Shown: positions 20,579-28,402, counted from the first letter of the stretch. The stretch is 32,558 bases of DNA from Candidatus Taylorbacteria bacterium RIFCSPHIGHO2_02_FULL_46_13 (GCA_001821015.1 MHRQ01000020.1:108977-141534), one strand, 5' to 3'. Notes: a model not told the origin generated them from the letters alone. A program made the numbers and translations.

Positions 20579-20607
20579 TTGACAAGTTACATTTTGGTGC
20601 GTAGTGT
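20579..20607 (+). promoter_or_regulatory. Promoter of orphan gene 20657-21151
   Basis: TTGACA (20579-20584), 17-bp spacer, TAGTGT (20602-20607). The predicted start leaves a leader of about 43 bases with AAAGGA (20643-20648) eight bases before the ATG. Confidence 0.6.
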
Positions 20608-20656
20608 GTTTTGCAGGACATGAACACCAACCAGTAATACAGAAAGGATAGTTCTT

Positions 20657-21151
20657 ATGAAGAAAAGAAAAAAGAGGCAACCACAAAATGGTTGTGAGTT
20701 GATGGAAATGCTATTCGCGAGCATCTGTGAGCGGGCTCCGATCAGGAAAGTGACCGTTGTTGAGAAAGACCGTGTTGTTGAACTGGGCTCGGGACCGTTA
20801 GACGGACTCACTGTTCGACTTTCTCGCAGCCCGCAAGATATGAGCATTGAGCTCCACCACATGCTCGGTTCCGCTTTGACCGTTGAGCACGAAAGAGAAG
20901 GCAGGGTGCTTCTCGACTTACATCTAAGTACTACAGACGTCTACGACCAGAAACGCGGACATTTATATCGCCAAGCTCTGTGTTTCCGCCAGCAAGATGT
21001 GTTTGAGATGCTGCGGTGGAAGATGACACCTCTCATTCACGAAGCCGTCTATATGGCGGAGCAGTTGCCCGGTCAGTTTATTTGGGAGGATGAACTCGAC
21101 AAAGTCTATGTAGGCGATGCTCAGTTGTTCGCTCCCCAGCAGCCTAAGTGA
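20657..21151 (+). CDS. Orphan protein, 164 residues, with promoter, Shine-Dalgarno and terminator
   Basis: No family recognised. Starts MKKRKKRQPQNGCELMEMLF: a strongly basic first ten residues, then a mixed alpha/beta protein (IRKVTVVEKDRVVELGSGPL, REGRVLLDLHLSTTDVYDQK, LCFRQQDVFEMLRWKM) and an acidic C-terminal part (FIWEDELDKVYVGD). No signal peptide or membrane segment. Expression signals are strong: TTGACA/TAGTGT promoter, AAAGGA eight bases before the ATG, and a 13-bp stem terminator. It is transcribed on its own between prfA and rpsB. The basic N-terminus may contact nucleic acid; that is a guess. Confidence 0.75.
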   Translation: MKKRKKRQPQNGCELMEMLFASICERAPIRKVTVVEKDRVVELGSGPLDGLTVRLSRSPQDMSIELHHMLGSALTVEHEREGRVLLDLHLSTTDVYDQKRGHLYRQALCFRQQDVFEMLRWKMTPLIHEAVYMAEQLPGQFIWEDELDKVYVGDAQLFAPQQPK

Positions 21152-21178
21152 CAAGGCCACCGTAAGGATTTTATGCCA

Positions 21179-21217
21179 CCCCTATTCAGTTTCTAACTGA
21201 TATAGGGGATTTCTTTT
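21179..21217 (+). terminator. Intrinsic terminator after orphan gene 20657-21151
   Basis: Stem cccctat+tcagtt / aactga+t+atagggg (one bulge), loop tct, then atttctttt. Confidence 0.75.
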
Positions 21218-21242
21218 CTAAAAAATTAAGTTGAGGCATCAT

Positions 21243-21271
21243 TTGCAAGTAAGTCTTATTTTTGATAGACT
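21243..21271 (+). promoter_or_regulatory. Promoter of rpsB-tsf
   Basis: TTGCAA (21243-21248), 17-bp spacer, TAGACT (21266-21271), ten bases before the rpsB ATG. No S2 autoregulatory leader fits in so short a space. Confidence 0.5.
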
Positions 21272-21281
21272 ACTTCTCTAC

Positions 21282-21992
21282 ATGGAAAATACCAAAGAAA
21301 TTAAGAACGATCCGGTCATTGAAGCCCTCTTTAGCGCGGGTGCTCATTATGGCTATGTACGATCGCGCCGTCATCCTTCCGTAAAGCCCTTTATCTTTGG
21401 TGCCAAGAACCGTGTTGATATTTTTGATCTTGAAAAGACCAAGGATCTTTTGGAACGCGCCAAAGTGTTTGCCCGTACGCTTGGAAAGGAAGGAAAGCAG
21501 GTCGTGTTTGTTACCAGCAAACACGAGGCACTGCCTTTCGTGAAAAAAGCAGCGGAAGAGACGGGGATGCCGTATGTCGCCGGGCGATGGATCGGTGGAA
21601 CGCTCACGAACTTCTCCGGTATTCGCTCGCGTATTGATAAGTTACTTGACCTGCGTGATAAACGCGAAAAAGGAGAACTCGCAAAATACACCAAACGGGA
21701 GCGTTTGATGATTGACCGCGAGATAACGAGACTCGAGACGCTTTTTTCCGGCCTGATTTCTCTAAAGAGCCTGCCGGCGGCACTGTTTGTGGTGGACCCG
21801 GGTAAAGAGCATATTGCGGTTGCGGAGGCTGGGAAAACGGGAGTGACAATTATCGCAATAGCCGGTTCTGATTGTAATCTCTCGCTGGTTGACTACCCAA
21901 TTGTCGGTAACGATTCATCCTCTAAAAGCATCGCATTTTTTGTAGATTCGTTCACCCGCGCCTTTAAAGAAGGACGCGCGCCTGCGGCATAG
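21282..21992 (+). CDS. rpsB: 30S ribosomal protein S2
   Basis: 236 residues. ALFSAGAHYGYVRSRRHPSVKPFIFGAKNRVDIFDLEKT is the S2 N-terminus, with GYVRSRRHP where the usual form is GHRTRRWNP. GRWIGGTLTNF and LPAALFVVDPGKEHIAVAEA are the other classic blocks, and IVGNDSSSKSIAFFVDSFTRAF ends it. It binds the small-subunit neck with S1 and helix 26. The frame runs 17 codons further upstream to 21231, through the promoter, so ATG 21282 is preferred. tsf follows after 51 bases with its own box. Confidence 0.93.
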   Translation: MENTKEIKNDPVIEALFSAGAHYGYVRSRRHPSVKPFIFGAKNRVDIFDLEKTKDLLERAKVFARTLGKEGKQVVFVTSKHEALPFVKKAAEETGMPYVAGRWIGGTLTNFSGIRSRIDKLLDLRDKREKGELAKYTKRERLMIDREITRLETLFSGLISLKSLPAALFVVDPGKEHIAVAEAGKTGVTIIAIAGSDCNLSLVDYPIVGNDSSSKSIAFFVDSFTRAFKEGRAPAA

Positions 21993-22043
21993 TCTCTACA
22001 CGCCCAGACTTTTGCTTGGTATATTTAACCACTATAACCCCCA

Positions 22044-22625
22044 ATGATAACCACTGAGGCAGTAAAAGAATTACGTGACGCGACTGGTATTTCAGTCATG
22101 CAGTGCAAAAAAGCGCTGGAAGAAGCTGACGGCGATATGGCCAAGGCGTTGGTGCTTTTGCGCAAGAAGGGGGCTACCATTGCGGCAAAAAAAGCCGAGA
22201 GGGAATTGAAATCGGGTACTATTGGCGCGTATGTTCATTCAAATGGGTCCATCGGCGCGATGGTGATTCTTTCTTGCGAAACCGATTTTGTCGCGAACAA
22301 TCAAGAGTTTCAGACGCTGGCCCGTGATATCGCTATGCACGTTGCTGCCACCGCTCCGGAATATGAGAGCTTTGAAAAAATTCCTGATGAGGCTAAAAAG
22401 ACTGCGCGAGAAGTGTTTAGTAAAGAGGTTGCCAGTAAGCCAAAAGCTATGCAGGATAAGATTATGGAAGGGAAATTGGCTGCACACTTTAAGGAACGAG
22501 CGCTGTTAGATCAGACCTTCATTAAAAATTCTGAGCTCACCATCCGTACTCTTATTGAAACAGCGGTTCAGAAGTTTGGGGAAAAAATTGAAGTCCAAAA
22601 GTTTACACGTCTTTCACTTTCCTAA
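22044..22625 (+). CDS. tsf: Elongation factor Ts, short form
   Basis: 193 residues. The N-terminal UBA-like part ITTEAVKELRDATGISVMQCKKALEEADGDMAKALVLLRKKG is clear, then GTIGAYVHSNGSIGAMVILSCETDFVANN, which contains the TDFVA motif that disrupts the EF-Tu nucleotide site. KFGEKIEVQKFTRLSL ends it. It lacks the second subdomain of the longer proteobacterial EF-Ts, as in other short versions. It recycles EF-Tu-GDP. TATAAC (22033-22038) ends five bases before the ATG. Confidence 0.93.
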   Translation: MITTEAVKELRDATGISVMQCKKALEEADGDMAKALVLLRKKGATIAAKKAERELKSGTIGAYVHSNGSIGAMVILSCETDFVANNQEFQTLARDIAMHVAATAPEYESFEKIPDEAKKTAREVFSKEVASKPKAMQDKIMEGKLAAHFKERALLDQTFIKNSELTIRTLIETAVQKFGEKIEVQKFTRLSLS

Positions 22626-22628
22626 TCC

Positions 22629-23024
22629 ATGTCGCTTGAAAGCATCTTCTTCTTTGTTTCTCTTGCCGCGCTTATCCTCATGGTCGGGCTCAAATGGGGG
22701 AGTTTGCAAAATGGTTCCGAAGGGATTCTTACTCGTTCACTCGCACCCTTTGATGAGCCCATACGTAAAGCTCTTATCAATACCTCTACATACTTGAAAA
22801 GAGTAATTCTGTTGGGCTATCGGTACACGTCTGTTTTTTTTCATACTCTTCACCATATTCTTGCCGCATATCTGCATAATATGGTGCGAGCCGCAGAACG
22901 TCAGGTACGGAATTGGCGCGAATTCGCCCGTGAACGCAAGATAGAAAATAATTCCACTTCCGTGTTTCTGAAAGATATGACTGAGTATAAGAATCAACTT
23001 AAAGAAAATAATCACGAGGTTTGA
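22629..23024 (+). CDS. Membrane-anchored protein of unknown function downstream of tsf
   Basis: 131 residues. A first membrane helix at about 5-22 (SIFFFVSLAALILMVGLKWG), a second hydrophobic, aromatic stretch about 58-86 (RVILLGYRYTSVFFHTLHHILAAYLHNM), then a charged helical C-terminus (RAAERQVRNWREFARERK, LKDMTEYKNQLKENN). It starts three bases after the tsf stop, so it is co-transcribed with tsf. No family recognised. Confidence 0.65.
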   Translation: MSLESIFFFVSLAALILMVGLKWGSLQNGSEGILTRSLAPFDEPIRKALINTSTYLKRVILLGYRYTSVFFHTLHHILAAYLHNMVRAAERQVRNWREFARERKIENNSTSVFLKDMTEYKNQLKENNHEV

Positions 23025-23025
23025 G

Positions 23026-23054
23026 TTGTAGGCGTAGGACTCTCATAGTATAGT
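23026..23054 (+). promoter_or_regulatory. Promoter of the tRNA-Thr gene
   Basis: TTGTAG (23026-23031), 17-bp spacer, TATAGT (23049-23054). Start expected near 23061, at the first base of a hairpin. Confidence 0.5.
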
Positions 23055-23060
23055 GTCTCT

Positions 23061-23084
23061 GTCCGATCAACAGTCGGACTTTTT
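23061..23084 (+). terminator. Terminator-like hairpin in the tRNA 5' leader
   Basis: gtccga/tcggac with a 7-base loop, followed by ttttt and then the first base of the tRNA. It may end the upstream tsf operon, or form the leader that RNase P removes. Confidence 0.55.
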
Positions 23085-23156
23085 GCCGCCCTAGCTCAAC
23101 GGTAGAGCAACCGCTTTGTAAGCGGTAGGTTGTCGGTTCAAGTCCGACGGGCGGCT
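23085..23156 (+). tRNA. tRNA-Thr (anticodon UGU)
   Basis: 72 bases. Acceptor gccgccc/gggcggc, D arm gctc/gagc, anticodon stem accgc/gcggt with loop tttgtaa (anticodon tgt, reads ACA and, with wobble, other ACN), T arm gtcgg/ccgac with loop ttcaagt, discriminator T. The CCA end is not encoded (tcag follows), so it is added enzymatically. Confidence 0.93.
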
Positions 23157-23187
23157 TCAGAATTAGAAATATGTTATATTGCTGGCT

Positions 23188-24330
23188 ATGAGGAACCACA
23201 TGGTGATACACGATCCCAAGGAAGCAGAGCTACTTGCTGAGCTCGGGGAAAAGACTGACTTCAAAAGTTTGCGCATGAAGAAGCTTTTGGCTCTGCCTGA
23301 TTTGACGAAGAAAGAGCAATCGCCGGTAAAGATATTGTTTGATCAAATTCTAGGACTCCCTAGATTTCAGGATTTTGATATTGTTGATTTTTCAAAACTG
23401 GTGACCGTAGAGCAGAATTTTGACCTTCTGAACACGCCAAAAGACCATCCAAGCCGCAGAGAAACGGACACGTATTATCTGACTGATGAATATCTTCTGC
23501 GAACACAAATGACCGCCTTCTGGTCTTTTTATCTAAAAGATCCGAAAGTTTTGAAGCGACTTGAAACAGAAGGACAGATTGCGGCACTTGCTTCAGGCAT
23601 TGTGTTTAGAAAAGACGAGATTGACCGGCACCATTTCCCTGCGTTTCATCAGATAGACGGTTTATTAATTTGCAAAAAGAGCAAGAAAATCATTACGCAA
23701 GCAGATTTAAAAGAAGTGCAGGCCGATTTAGCAAAAAGTATTTTCGGAGAGGGGATTGAATACAAATTCCTTGATGATGATTTTCCATACACGGTGGAGA
23801 GCCTTGAAATGGACATTATGTTCAACGGACAGTGGATTGAAGTGAATGGGGCAGGATTAGTAAATCCGATCGTGCTGAAGAACTTTGGATTAGATCCGGA
23901 GATTTACAACGGCTGGGCGTTCGGATTTGGAGAGCGGCTTGCGATGATTAAAATGGGTATACCGGATATTCGGATACTCTGGTCCGACGACTCTCGCATT
24001 ACGAGTCAGTTCAAAGATATCAATAGTACATTCAAAGAGGTCAGTAAGTACCCCTCAATAATTAGAGACATCTCATTTATTGTTGATAAGTCTACAAGCC
24101 TTAACAACTACTTTGAAATTGTAAGAGAGTACGCAGGCAACCTCATTGAAGAAGTGAAGTTGTTAGATACCTATGAAGATGCGAAGAAATTCGGGGAAGG
24201 GAAGAAGAGCTATACATTCCGTATTGTGTACTGCTCTCCAGAGCGGACACTCACCAACCAAGAAGTCAATGTCATTCAGCAAAAGATACAGGAAAAAACA
24301 GAAACCGAACTGAAAGCGGTAGTGAGGTAA
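23188..24330 (+). CDS. PheS-type phenylalanyl-tRNA synthetase with a fused FDX-ACB domain (single-chain type)
   Basis: 380 residues. DTYYLTDEYLLRTQMTAF (94-111) and RHHFPAFHQIDGLLI (147-161) match class II motif 2 of PheS; NGWAFGFGERLAMIKMGIPDIRILWSDD (241-268) is motif 3. From residue 287 the sequence (SKYPSIIRDISFIVDKST..., EEVKLLDTYEDAKKF, KSYTFRIVYCSPERTLTNQEVN) is the ferredoxin-fold anticodon-binding domain, normally at the end of PheT. The layout equals mitochondrial PheRS and lacks the PheT editing domain. It would charge tRNA-Phe as a single chain, without B3/B4 proofreading. TATATT (23175-23180) ends seven bases before ATG 23188. Whether the genome also has pheT cannot be seen here. 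Confidence 0.82.
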   Translation: MRNHMVIHDPKEAELLAELGEKTDFKSLRMKKLLALPDLTKKEQSPVKILFDQILGLPRFQDFDIVDFSKLVTVEQNFDLLNTPKDHPSRRETDTYYLTDEYLLRTQMTAFWSFYLKDPKVLKRLETEGQIAALASGIVFRKDEIDRHHFPAFHQIDGLLICKKSKKIITQADLKEVQADLAKSIFGEGIEYKFLDDDFPYTVESLEMDIMFNGQWIEVNGAGLVNPIVLKNFGLDPEIYNGWAFGFGERLAMIKMGIPDIRILWSDDSRITSQFKDINSTFKEVSKYPSIIRDISFIVDKSTSLNNYFEIVREYAGNLIEEVKLLDTYEDAKKFGEGKKSYTFRIVYCSPERTLTNQEVNVIQQKIQEKTETELKAVVR

Positions 24331-24360
24331 GAAGAAAGCTTAAGGCTTAGTGCTTGGGGC

Positions 24361-24401
24361 TTGGAGAAAGAAAAAACGCCCGACACAGTGTGTCGGGCGT
24401 T
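24361..24401 (-). terminator. Intrinsic terminator for the minus-strand gene 24509-24742
   Basis: Twelve-base arms aacgcccgacac/gtgtcgggcgtt (24375-24386 and 24390-24401) around agt. On the minus strand it is followed by ttttttctttc. Between it and the gene's stop lie about 100 bases with a small hairpin (ccact/agtgg) and no reading frame. Confidence 0.8.
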
Positions 24402-24508
24402 GACCATTTCAAGAGAGGAGACGGTTCTTATTCTGCCCTTGCCACTTTTCAGTGGGAGGTACAATTACCCGTTTAGGAGTCAACGACTCACCTTATCTTG
24501 GTACGGTC

Positions 24509-24742
24509 TTACCGGCTTTCAATGCGACAGGATGCCCAGCCGAAGATGCTTGCCATAACTCCCGGCAAGATGGCATGGATGAATGCCTCCATCTCGTCTT
24601 TGTCGATGCCGATGTCTTTAGCTTCGTTGCCCATGTTTCGTCGAACACTGTCGCTGACACCGTTCTTGCTGAGCTCTCGCTTGATCAACTTTAGGGCGAT
24701 TTCACCTTGTCGCGCCTCCGTCATGGCTATGGATTTTGTCAT
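24509..24742 (-). CDS. Small orphan protein with structured leader and Shine-Dalgarno
   Basis: 77 residues (MTKSIAMTEARQGEIALKLI, then KRELSKNGVSDSVRRNMGNEAKDIGIDKDEMEAFIHAI...). It is mostly helical with a hydrophobic C-terminal turn (ILPGVMASIFGWASC). No family recognised. Evidence for a real gene: AAAGG about seven bases before the ATG, a TTGACT/TACAAT promoter, a leader of about 75 bases, and a strong terminator downstream. Like the orphan genes at 18992 and 20657, it uses a conventional expression set. The helices and small size would suit a regulatory or DNA/RNA-binding protein, but this is not shown. Confidence 0.7.
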   Translation of the reverse strand: MTKSIAMTEARQGEIALKLIKRELSKNGVSDSVRRNMGNEAKDIGIDKDEMEAFIHAILPGVMASIFGWASCRIESR

Positions 24743-24825
24743 ACGTACTACCTTTCGATGAGTTGTTTCTCTGTATCCCCAGAGACAGGGAAGTGCCTAC
24801 TTCGTTTCAGCACTTTCTAGCGTAA

Positions 24826-24855
24826 ATTGTACTACACTTACTATATAAAAGTCAA
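24826..24855 (-). promoter_or_regulatory. Promoter of orphan gene 24509-24742
   Basis: Minus strand TTGACT (24855-24850), 18-bp spacer, TACAAT (24831-24826). The leader to the ATG contains two hairpins: aagtgc/gcactt and ctctg/cagag. Confidence 0.6.
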
Positions 24856-25088
24856 GTTTTTTACCTTGATTTTAGACCATAGTTTTCCACTTTTTAGCTT
24901 TCATTTTAGCCCTATTTCTGTTAGAATGAATCGGTGTCTGAAAGACAGTTTTTACCCCGCAAGAGCGGGGACGGATTGTTTAAAAGGGCGCATCAAATGG
25001 TTTATCCTAACAAATTTTTTGGCCTACGCTGAGGGGTTTTTAAAGCGCACATAAACCAATAATTCGTATAGATTTAACTTAATTTAGT
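24856..25088 (+). other. Gene-free region upstream of gyrB, possible structured leader
   Basis: No gene is supported. TAGAAT (24922-24927) could be a -10 box. It is followed by tgtctgaaagaca and a ccccgc/gcgggg hairpin near 24957-24972. If transcription starts near 24935, gyrB would have a leader of about 150 bases, unlike most genes here. I see no known riboswitch pattern. A small RNA is possible. Confidence 0.35.
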
Positions 25089-27236
25089 ATGGATAAAAAT
25101 TTGAAAGGGCGGGGAAAAGAAGTCCCCAATAGAACTAACGGTCGCGAAGCGCGACCTACTTCTAACGGGGCAAGTAAAAAGAATGGCTCCGGGCATCACT
25201 ATGATGCCTCGTCTATTACCGTTTTAGAGGGGCTGGAACCGGTTCGAAAGCGCCCCGGTATGTACATCGGGACCACTGGTCCTGATGGTCTTCATGACCT
25301 TATTCGTGAAATTTTTGATAACTCACGCGACGAGGCAATGGGTGGTTTTGCGGATGATATAGAAATCGTTCTTTTGCCTGGCAACCGCATTCGGGTCACG
25401 GACAATGGTCGTGGTATTCCGGTTGATATTCATAAACAAAGTAAAGTTTCTGCACTGGAAACTATCATGACAACATTGCATGCCGGAGGGAAATTCGGCG
25501 GAGACGGTTATACAGTTTCTGGAGGTCTGCATGGAGTCGGTGCTTCAGTGGTCAACGCGCTTTCAATTTTCTGTGAAGTAGTCGTACATCGTGACGGTGG
25601 GATTTATTACCAAGAATATAAGCAGGGAAAAGCAAAAGCTAAGGTGAAGAAAATTGGTAGCTCTGATTTGCATGGGACAGTTGTTACCTTCCAGCCTGAC
25701 CCAGCGATTTTTCCAGAGATTAAATTTGATTTCAACCGCGTGGTGAATCATATGCGTCAACAGGCGTACCTTGTGAGGAATATGGGTATCACCGTCATAG
25801 ACGCGAGAGAGTTTAAAGGAGAACTTGATTTTGCTGATGTATTTTATATGCGCGAGATGGGATTGGACCTCCCATCCCAGACGTTTCATTTTGAGGGCGG
25901 GCTAAGCTCACTGGTCGCGTATTACAATAAAAACCTTAAACCAATCCACAAAAATATTTTCTATGTTGAAAAGAAGGTAGAAGGAGTTGAGTCGGTTGAA
26001 GTGGCTTTACAGTATGCGGATGATATTTCCTCGCGTATCTTGGCGTTTGGGAACAATATCTATAATGCGGAAGGTGGAACACATGTGACGGGTTTTAAGA
26101 CAGCACTCACGCGTACCTTAAATACGTACGTAAAAAATGGTAGCCAAGGGAGGGGGGGGAGCGACGACAATTTTACGGGCGATGACGTGTTGGAAGGTTT
26201 AACTGTCGTTGTGTCGGTCAAATTGCGAGAGATCCAGTTTGAAGGCCAGACCAAAGGGAAATTAGGCAGTGTGGAAGCACAAGCGGCAGTCAACTCTGTC
26301 TTCGGTGAGGCTTTTGCAGCCTTTTTAGAGGAAAAGCCCGATGATGCGCGAGCCATTATCGGCAAGGTAGTGCTTGCTATGAAGGCGCGTAAGGCGGCAA
26401 AGGCTGCTAAAGATTCAGTTTTGCGCAAAGGCGCGCTTGAAGGAATGACACTGCCCGGGAAACTTGCCGATTGTCAGTCGCATGATCCAGCCGAATCTGA
26501 AATATTTATTGTAGAGGGAGACAGTGCTGGCGGTACAGCAAAAATGGGACGTGATAGGCGCACGCAAGCGATTTTGCCACTGCGCGGTAAGATTTTAAAC
26601 ATTGAACGAGCACGCTTGGATAAAATGCTTGCGTCGGAACAGATTAAAAACCTTGTGGTTGCCATGGGCACGGCGATTGGAGATACGTTTGATATCGCGA
26701 AGTTGCGTTACCACAAGATTGTTATTGCAACAGATGCCGACGTGGACGGCGCGCACATTCGTACGCTTATTTTGACACTTTTATATCGCTATTTTCGCCC
26801 CATTATTGATGGAGGATTTGTTTATATTGCGCAACCGCCATTGTACAAAATACGAAAAGGAAAAGAAATCGCGTATGCATATACCGAGTTAGAGCGAGAG
26901 AAAATGCTCGGTAAGGATGTCAAAGATATAGATATGTTGGACACTGATGAAGCTCCCGAAGAAGAGAGTGCGAAGGAAGAGGGAACAGAGGATAAAAAAT
27001 CTAAAGTAAAAATATCAACCAAGACCCACATCCAACGTTACAAAGGTTTAGGTGAAATGAACTCAGATGAGCTCTGGGAGACGACAATGGACCCATCTCG
27101 GAGAATTTTGAAGCAAGTAAGAATTGACGATGCGCGCGAAGCCGACAAAGTGTTTGACATGCTCATGGGCACCGATGTACCGGCTCGCAAAGCGTTTATT
27201 CAATCAAACGCCAAGCTAGCCACTTTGGATATTTAA
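25089..27236 (+). CDS. gyrB: DNA gyrase subunit B
   Basis: 715 residues. GHK ATPase motifs: REIFDNSRDEAMGG (usual E..DN..DE), VTDNGRGIPVDIH, GLHGVGASVVNALS. The TOPRIM domain has EGDSAGGTAKMGRDRRTQAILPLRGKILN (E476) and DADVDGAHIRTL (D549 region). QRYKGLGEMNSDELWETTMDP is the C-terminal gyrase block. Residues 1-36 are a non-conserved extension before HHYDASSITVLEGLEPVRKRPGMYIG; its DNA contains two hairpins (25111-25127 and 25140-25156). Residues 640-665 (EAPEEESAKEEGTEDKKSK) are an acidic insert. It supercoils DNA with GyrA. No Shine-Dalgarno is visible. ParE cannot be fully excluded by eye. Confidence 0.92.
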   Translation: MDKNLKGRGKEVPNRTNGREARPTSNGASKKNGSGHHYDASSITVLEGLEPVRKRPGMYIGTTGPDGLHDLIREIFDNSRDEAMGGFADDIEIVLLPGNRIRVTDNGRGIPVDIHKQSKVSALETIMTTLHAGGKFGGDGYTVSGGLHGVGASVVNALSIFCEVVVHRDGGIYYQEYKQGKAKAKVKKIGSSDLHGTVVTFQPDPAIFPEIKFDFNRVVNHMRQQAYLVRNMGITVIDAREFKGELDFADVFYMREMGLDLPSQTFHFEGGLSSLVAYYNKNLKPIHKNIFYVEKKVEGVESVEVALQYADDISSRILAFGNNIYNAEGGTHVTGFKTALTRTLNTYVKNGSQGRGGSDDNFTGDDVLEGLTVVVSVKLREIQFEGQTKGKLGSVEAQAAVNSVFGEAFAAFLEEKPDDARAIIGKVVLAMKARKAAKAAKDSVLRKGALEGMTLPGKLADCQSHDPAESEIFIVEGDSAGGTAKMGRDRRTQAILPLRGKILNIERARLDKMLASEQIKNLVVAMGTAIGDTFDIAKLRYHKIVIATDADVDGAHIRTLILTLLYRYFRPIIDGGFVYIAQPPLYKIRKGKEIAYAYTELEREKMLGKDVKDIDMLDTDEAPEEESAKEEGTEDKKSKVKISTKTHIQRYKGLGEMNSDELWETTMDPSRRILKQVRIDDAREADKVFDMLMGTDVPARKAFIQSNAKLATLDI

Positions 27237-27269
27237 GACTAGTTAAAAAAATTCCGTACAGTACATCTC

Positions 27270-27301
27270 CACAATAAGAATGCTATAGCATTCTTATTGT
27301 G
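27270..27301. terminator. 32-bp perfect palindrome between convergent genes
   Basis: cacaataagaatgcta and its exact reverse complement, without spacer. It lies 34 bases after the gyrB stop and 21 bases after the minus-strand gene's stop. No T-run follows; a bidirectional terminator role is inferred from position. Confidence 0.5.
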
Positions 27302-27321
27302 TAGGTGTGGTGTGAATTGAA

Positions 27322-28395
27322 TTACCGAGTTGAGACGCGAATGGTAGTTGTCGCGATATTGTTTGACTCGCTGGCCTCGGGGATTGAACTTGTCGGATCT
27401 ACGTTGATGACAAATCTTCCGTCGGTGTCAAGCTCAACGTTGTCAAAACCGATGGTATATTCAATCTTATCTCCGGGGGCAAGCGGTTGCTGTCCGTCCG
27501 ATTCAAAGATGTAATTGGGGAACGTGGGGAGTACTGCGTTAAACTGCCAGTGTCCGGAGTTTGCGGTGCCAAGATTCTCCACTTCAAAACGTACGGCAAT
27601 GCGATCTGACGCACGCAGTGTAGTGGTTGCCGTGAACGCGTTGGTTACTTTATCAATCGTGCCTACCTCTAAAATCCGTGGTGCCAAATCAGTTTTTCCA
27701 TAGGGTTGTGCTGGTTTTGTCGTAGTTCCGACAACGTAGGTTTTTTCAGTGCGAGTGCCGGCAGTCGGTGCTTTTTTAACCGGTGCGGTAACGATGGGGG
27801 GTGTTGGAGTGGCGGCTGCGGGCTCCACAGGTTTTAGCGTTGGTGAGATCTCTGACGGCGGTTCTTTTGTGTCACCAATTATAGATATGGTTACTGATGA
27901 AGACAGAGGATTGGCGCTGTCGTCAGAGCGTGTGTAGAAAAGCGCGACTGGAATTGCCGTAGCCTGATCATTTTCAGAGACTGCGATAATCGTTACAAGA
28001 TCATCCTTGCTGTATAACGTAGATTTCATATCACACAAAAGCGTTTTATCTCCGGTCTCAGTTTTTACTCCCAGGTAGAGTTTATCTACGCACGGGTACC
28101 AGAGGGAATAGACTCCGTCGCCTTTTTTGTTCTTATGTACCCATGACATAACCGTTTCATCTCCCGAATGGAGGGTCGTTTGGTCGCTATACAGTGTGAG
28201 CTTTTCACCTGGTATGAAGGTTTGACTCATGGTCACCAATGCTTGGGCTAGACGACTCACGGTGTCGGGTAGGTAGGGTCCGATCTGAATCGCGGTCCAG
28301 ACTCCGGTGACTACCAAAAGCGTAATAACGCCAAGCCCAATAGTTTGAGCCCAGCTGAATTCTTTACCTCTTTCTTTAATTTGCGCGTGTTCCAT
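27322..28395 (-). CDS. Membrane-anchored surface protein with a CARDB-like C-terminal domain
   Basis: 357 residues. An N-terminal signal anchor (about 17-35, TIGLGVITLLVVTGVWTAI) is followed by a beta-rich domain (about 63-160: GEKLTLYSDQTTLHSGDETVMSW) with two cysteines (WYPCVDKLYLG and TLLCDMKS) that could form a disulfide. A Pro/Thr/Ala linker (about 178-215) leads to a CARDB/Ig-like domain (DLAPRILEVGTIDKVTNAF, RIAVRFEVENLGTANSGHWQF, NVDPTSSIPEASESNNIATTTI). It is exported with the C-terminus outside. It is divergent from the sortase gene and shares its intergenic region. The TATAAT on this strand (28408-28403) ends seven bases before ATG 28395; an earlier ATG lies inside the box and is rejected. 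Confidence 0.8.
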   Translation of the reverse strand: MEHAQIKERGKEFSWAQTIGLGVITLLVVTGVWTAIQIGPYLPDTVSRLAQALVTMSQTFIPGEKLTLYSDQTTLHSGDETVMSWVHKNKKGDGVYSLWYPCVDKLYLGVKTETGDKTLLCDMKSTLYSKDDLVTIIAVSENDQATAIPVALFYTRSDDSANPLSSSVTISIIGDTKEPPSEISPTLKPVEPAAATPTPPIVTAPVKKAPTAGTRTEKTYVVGTTTKPAQPYGKTDLAPRILEVGTIDKVTNAFTATTTLRASDRIAVRFEVENLGTANSGHWQFNAVLPTFPNYIFESDGQQPLAPGDKIEYTIGFDNVELDTDGRFVINVDPTSSIPEASESNNIATTTIRVSTR

Positions 28396-28402
28396 ACGGA
28401 GC

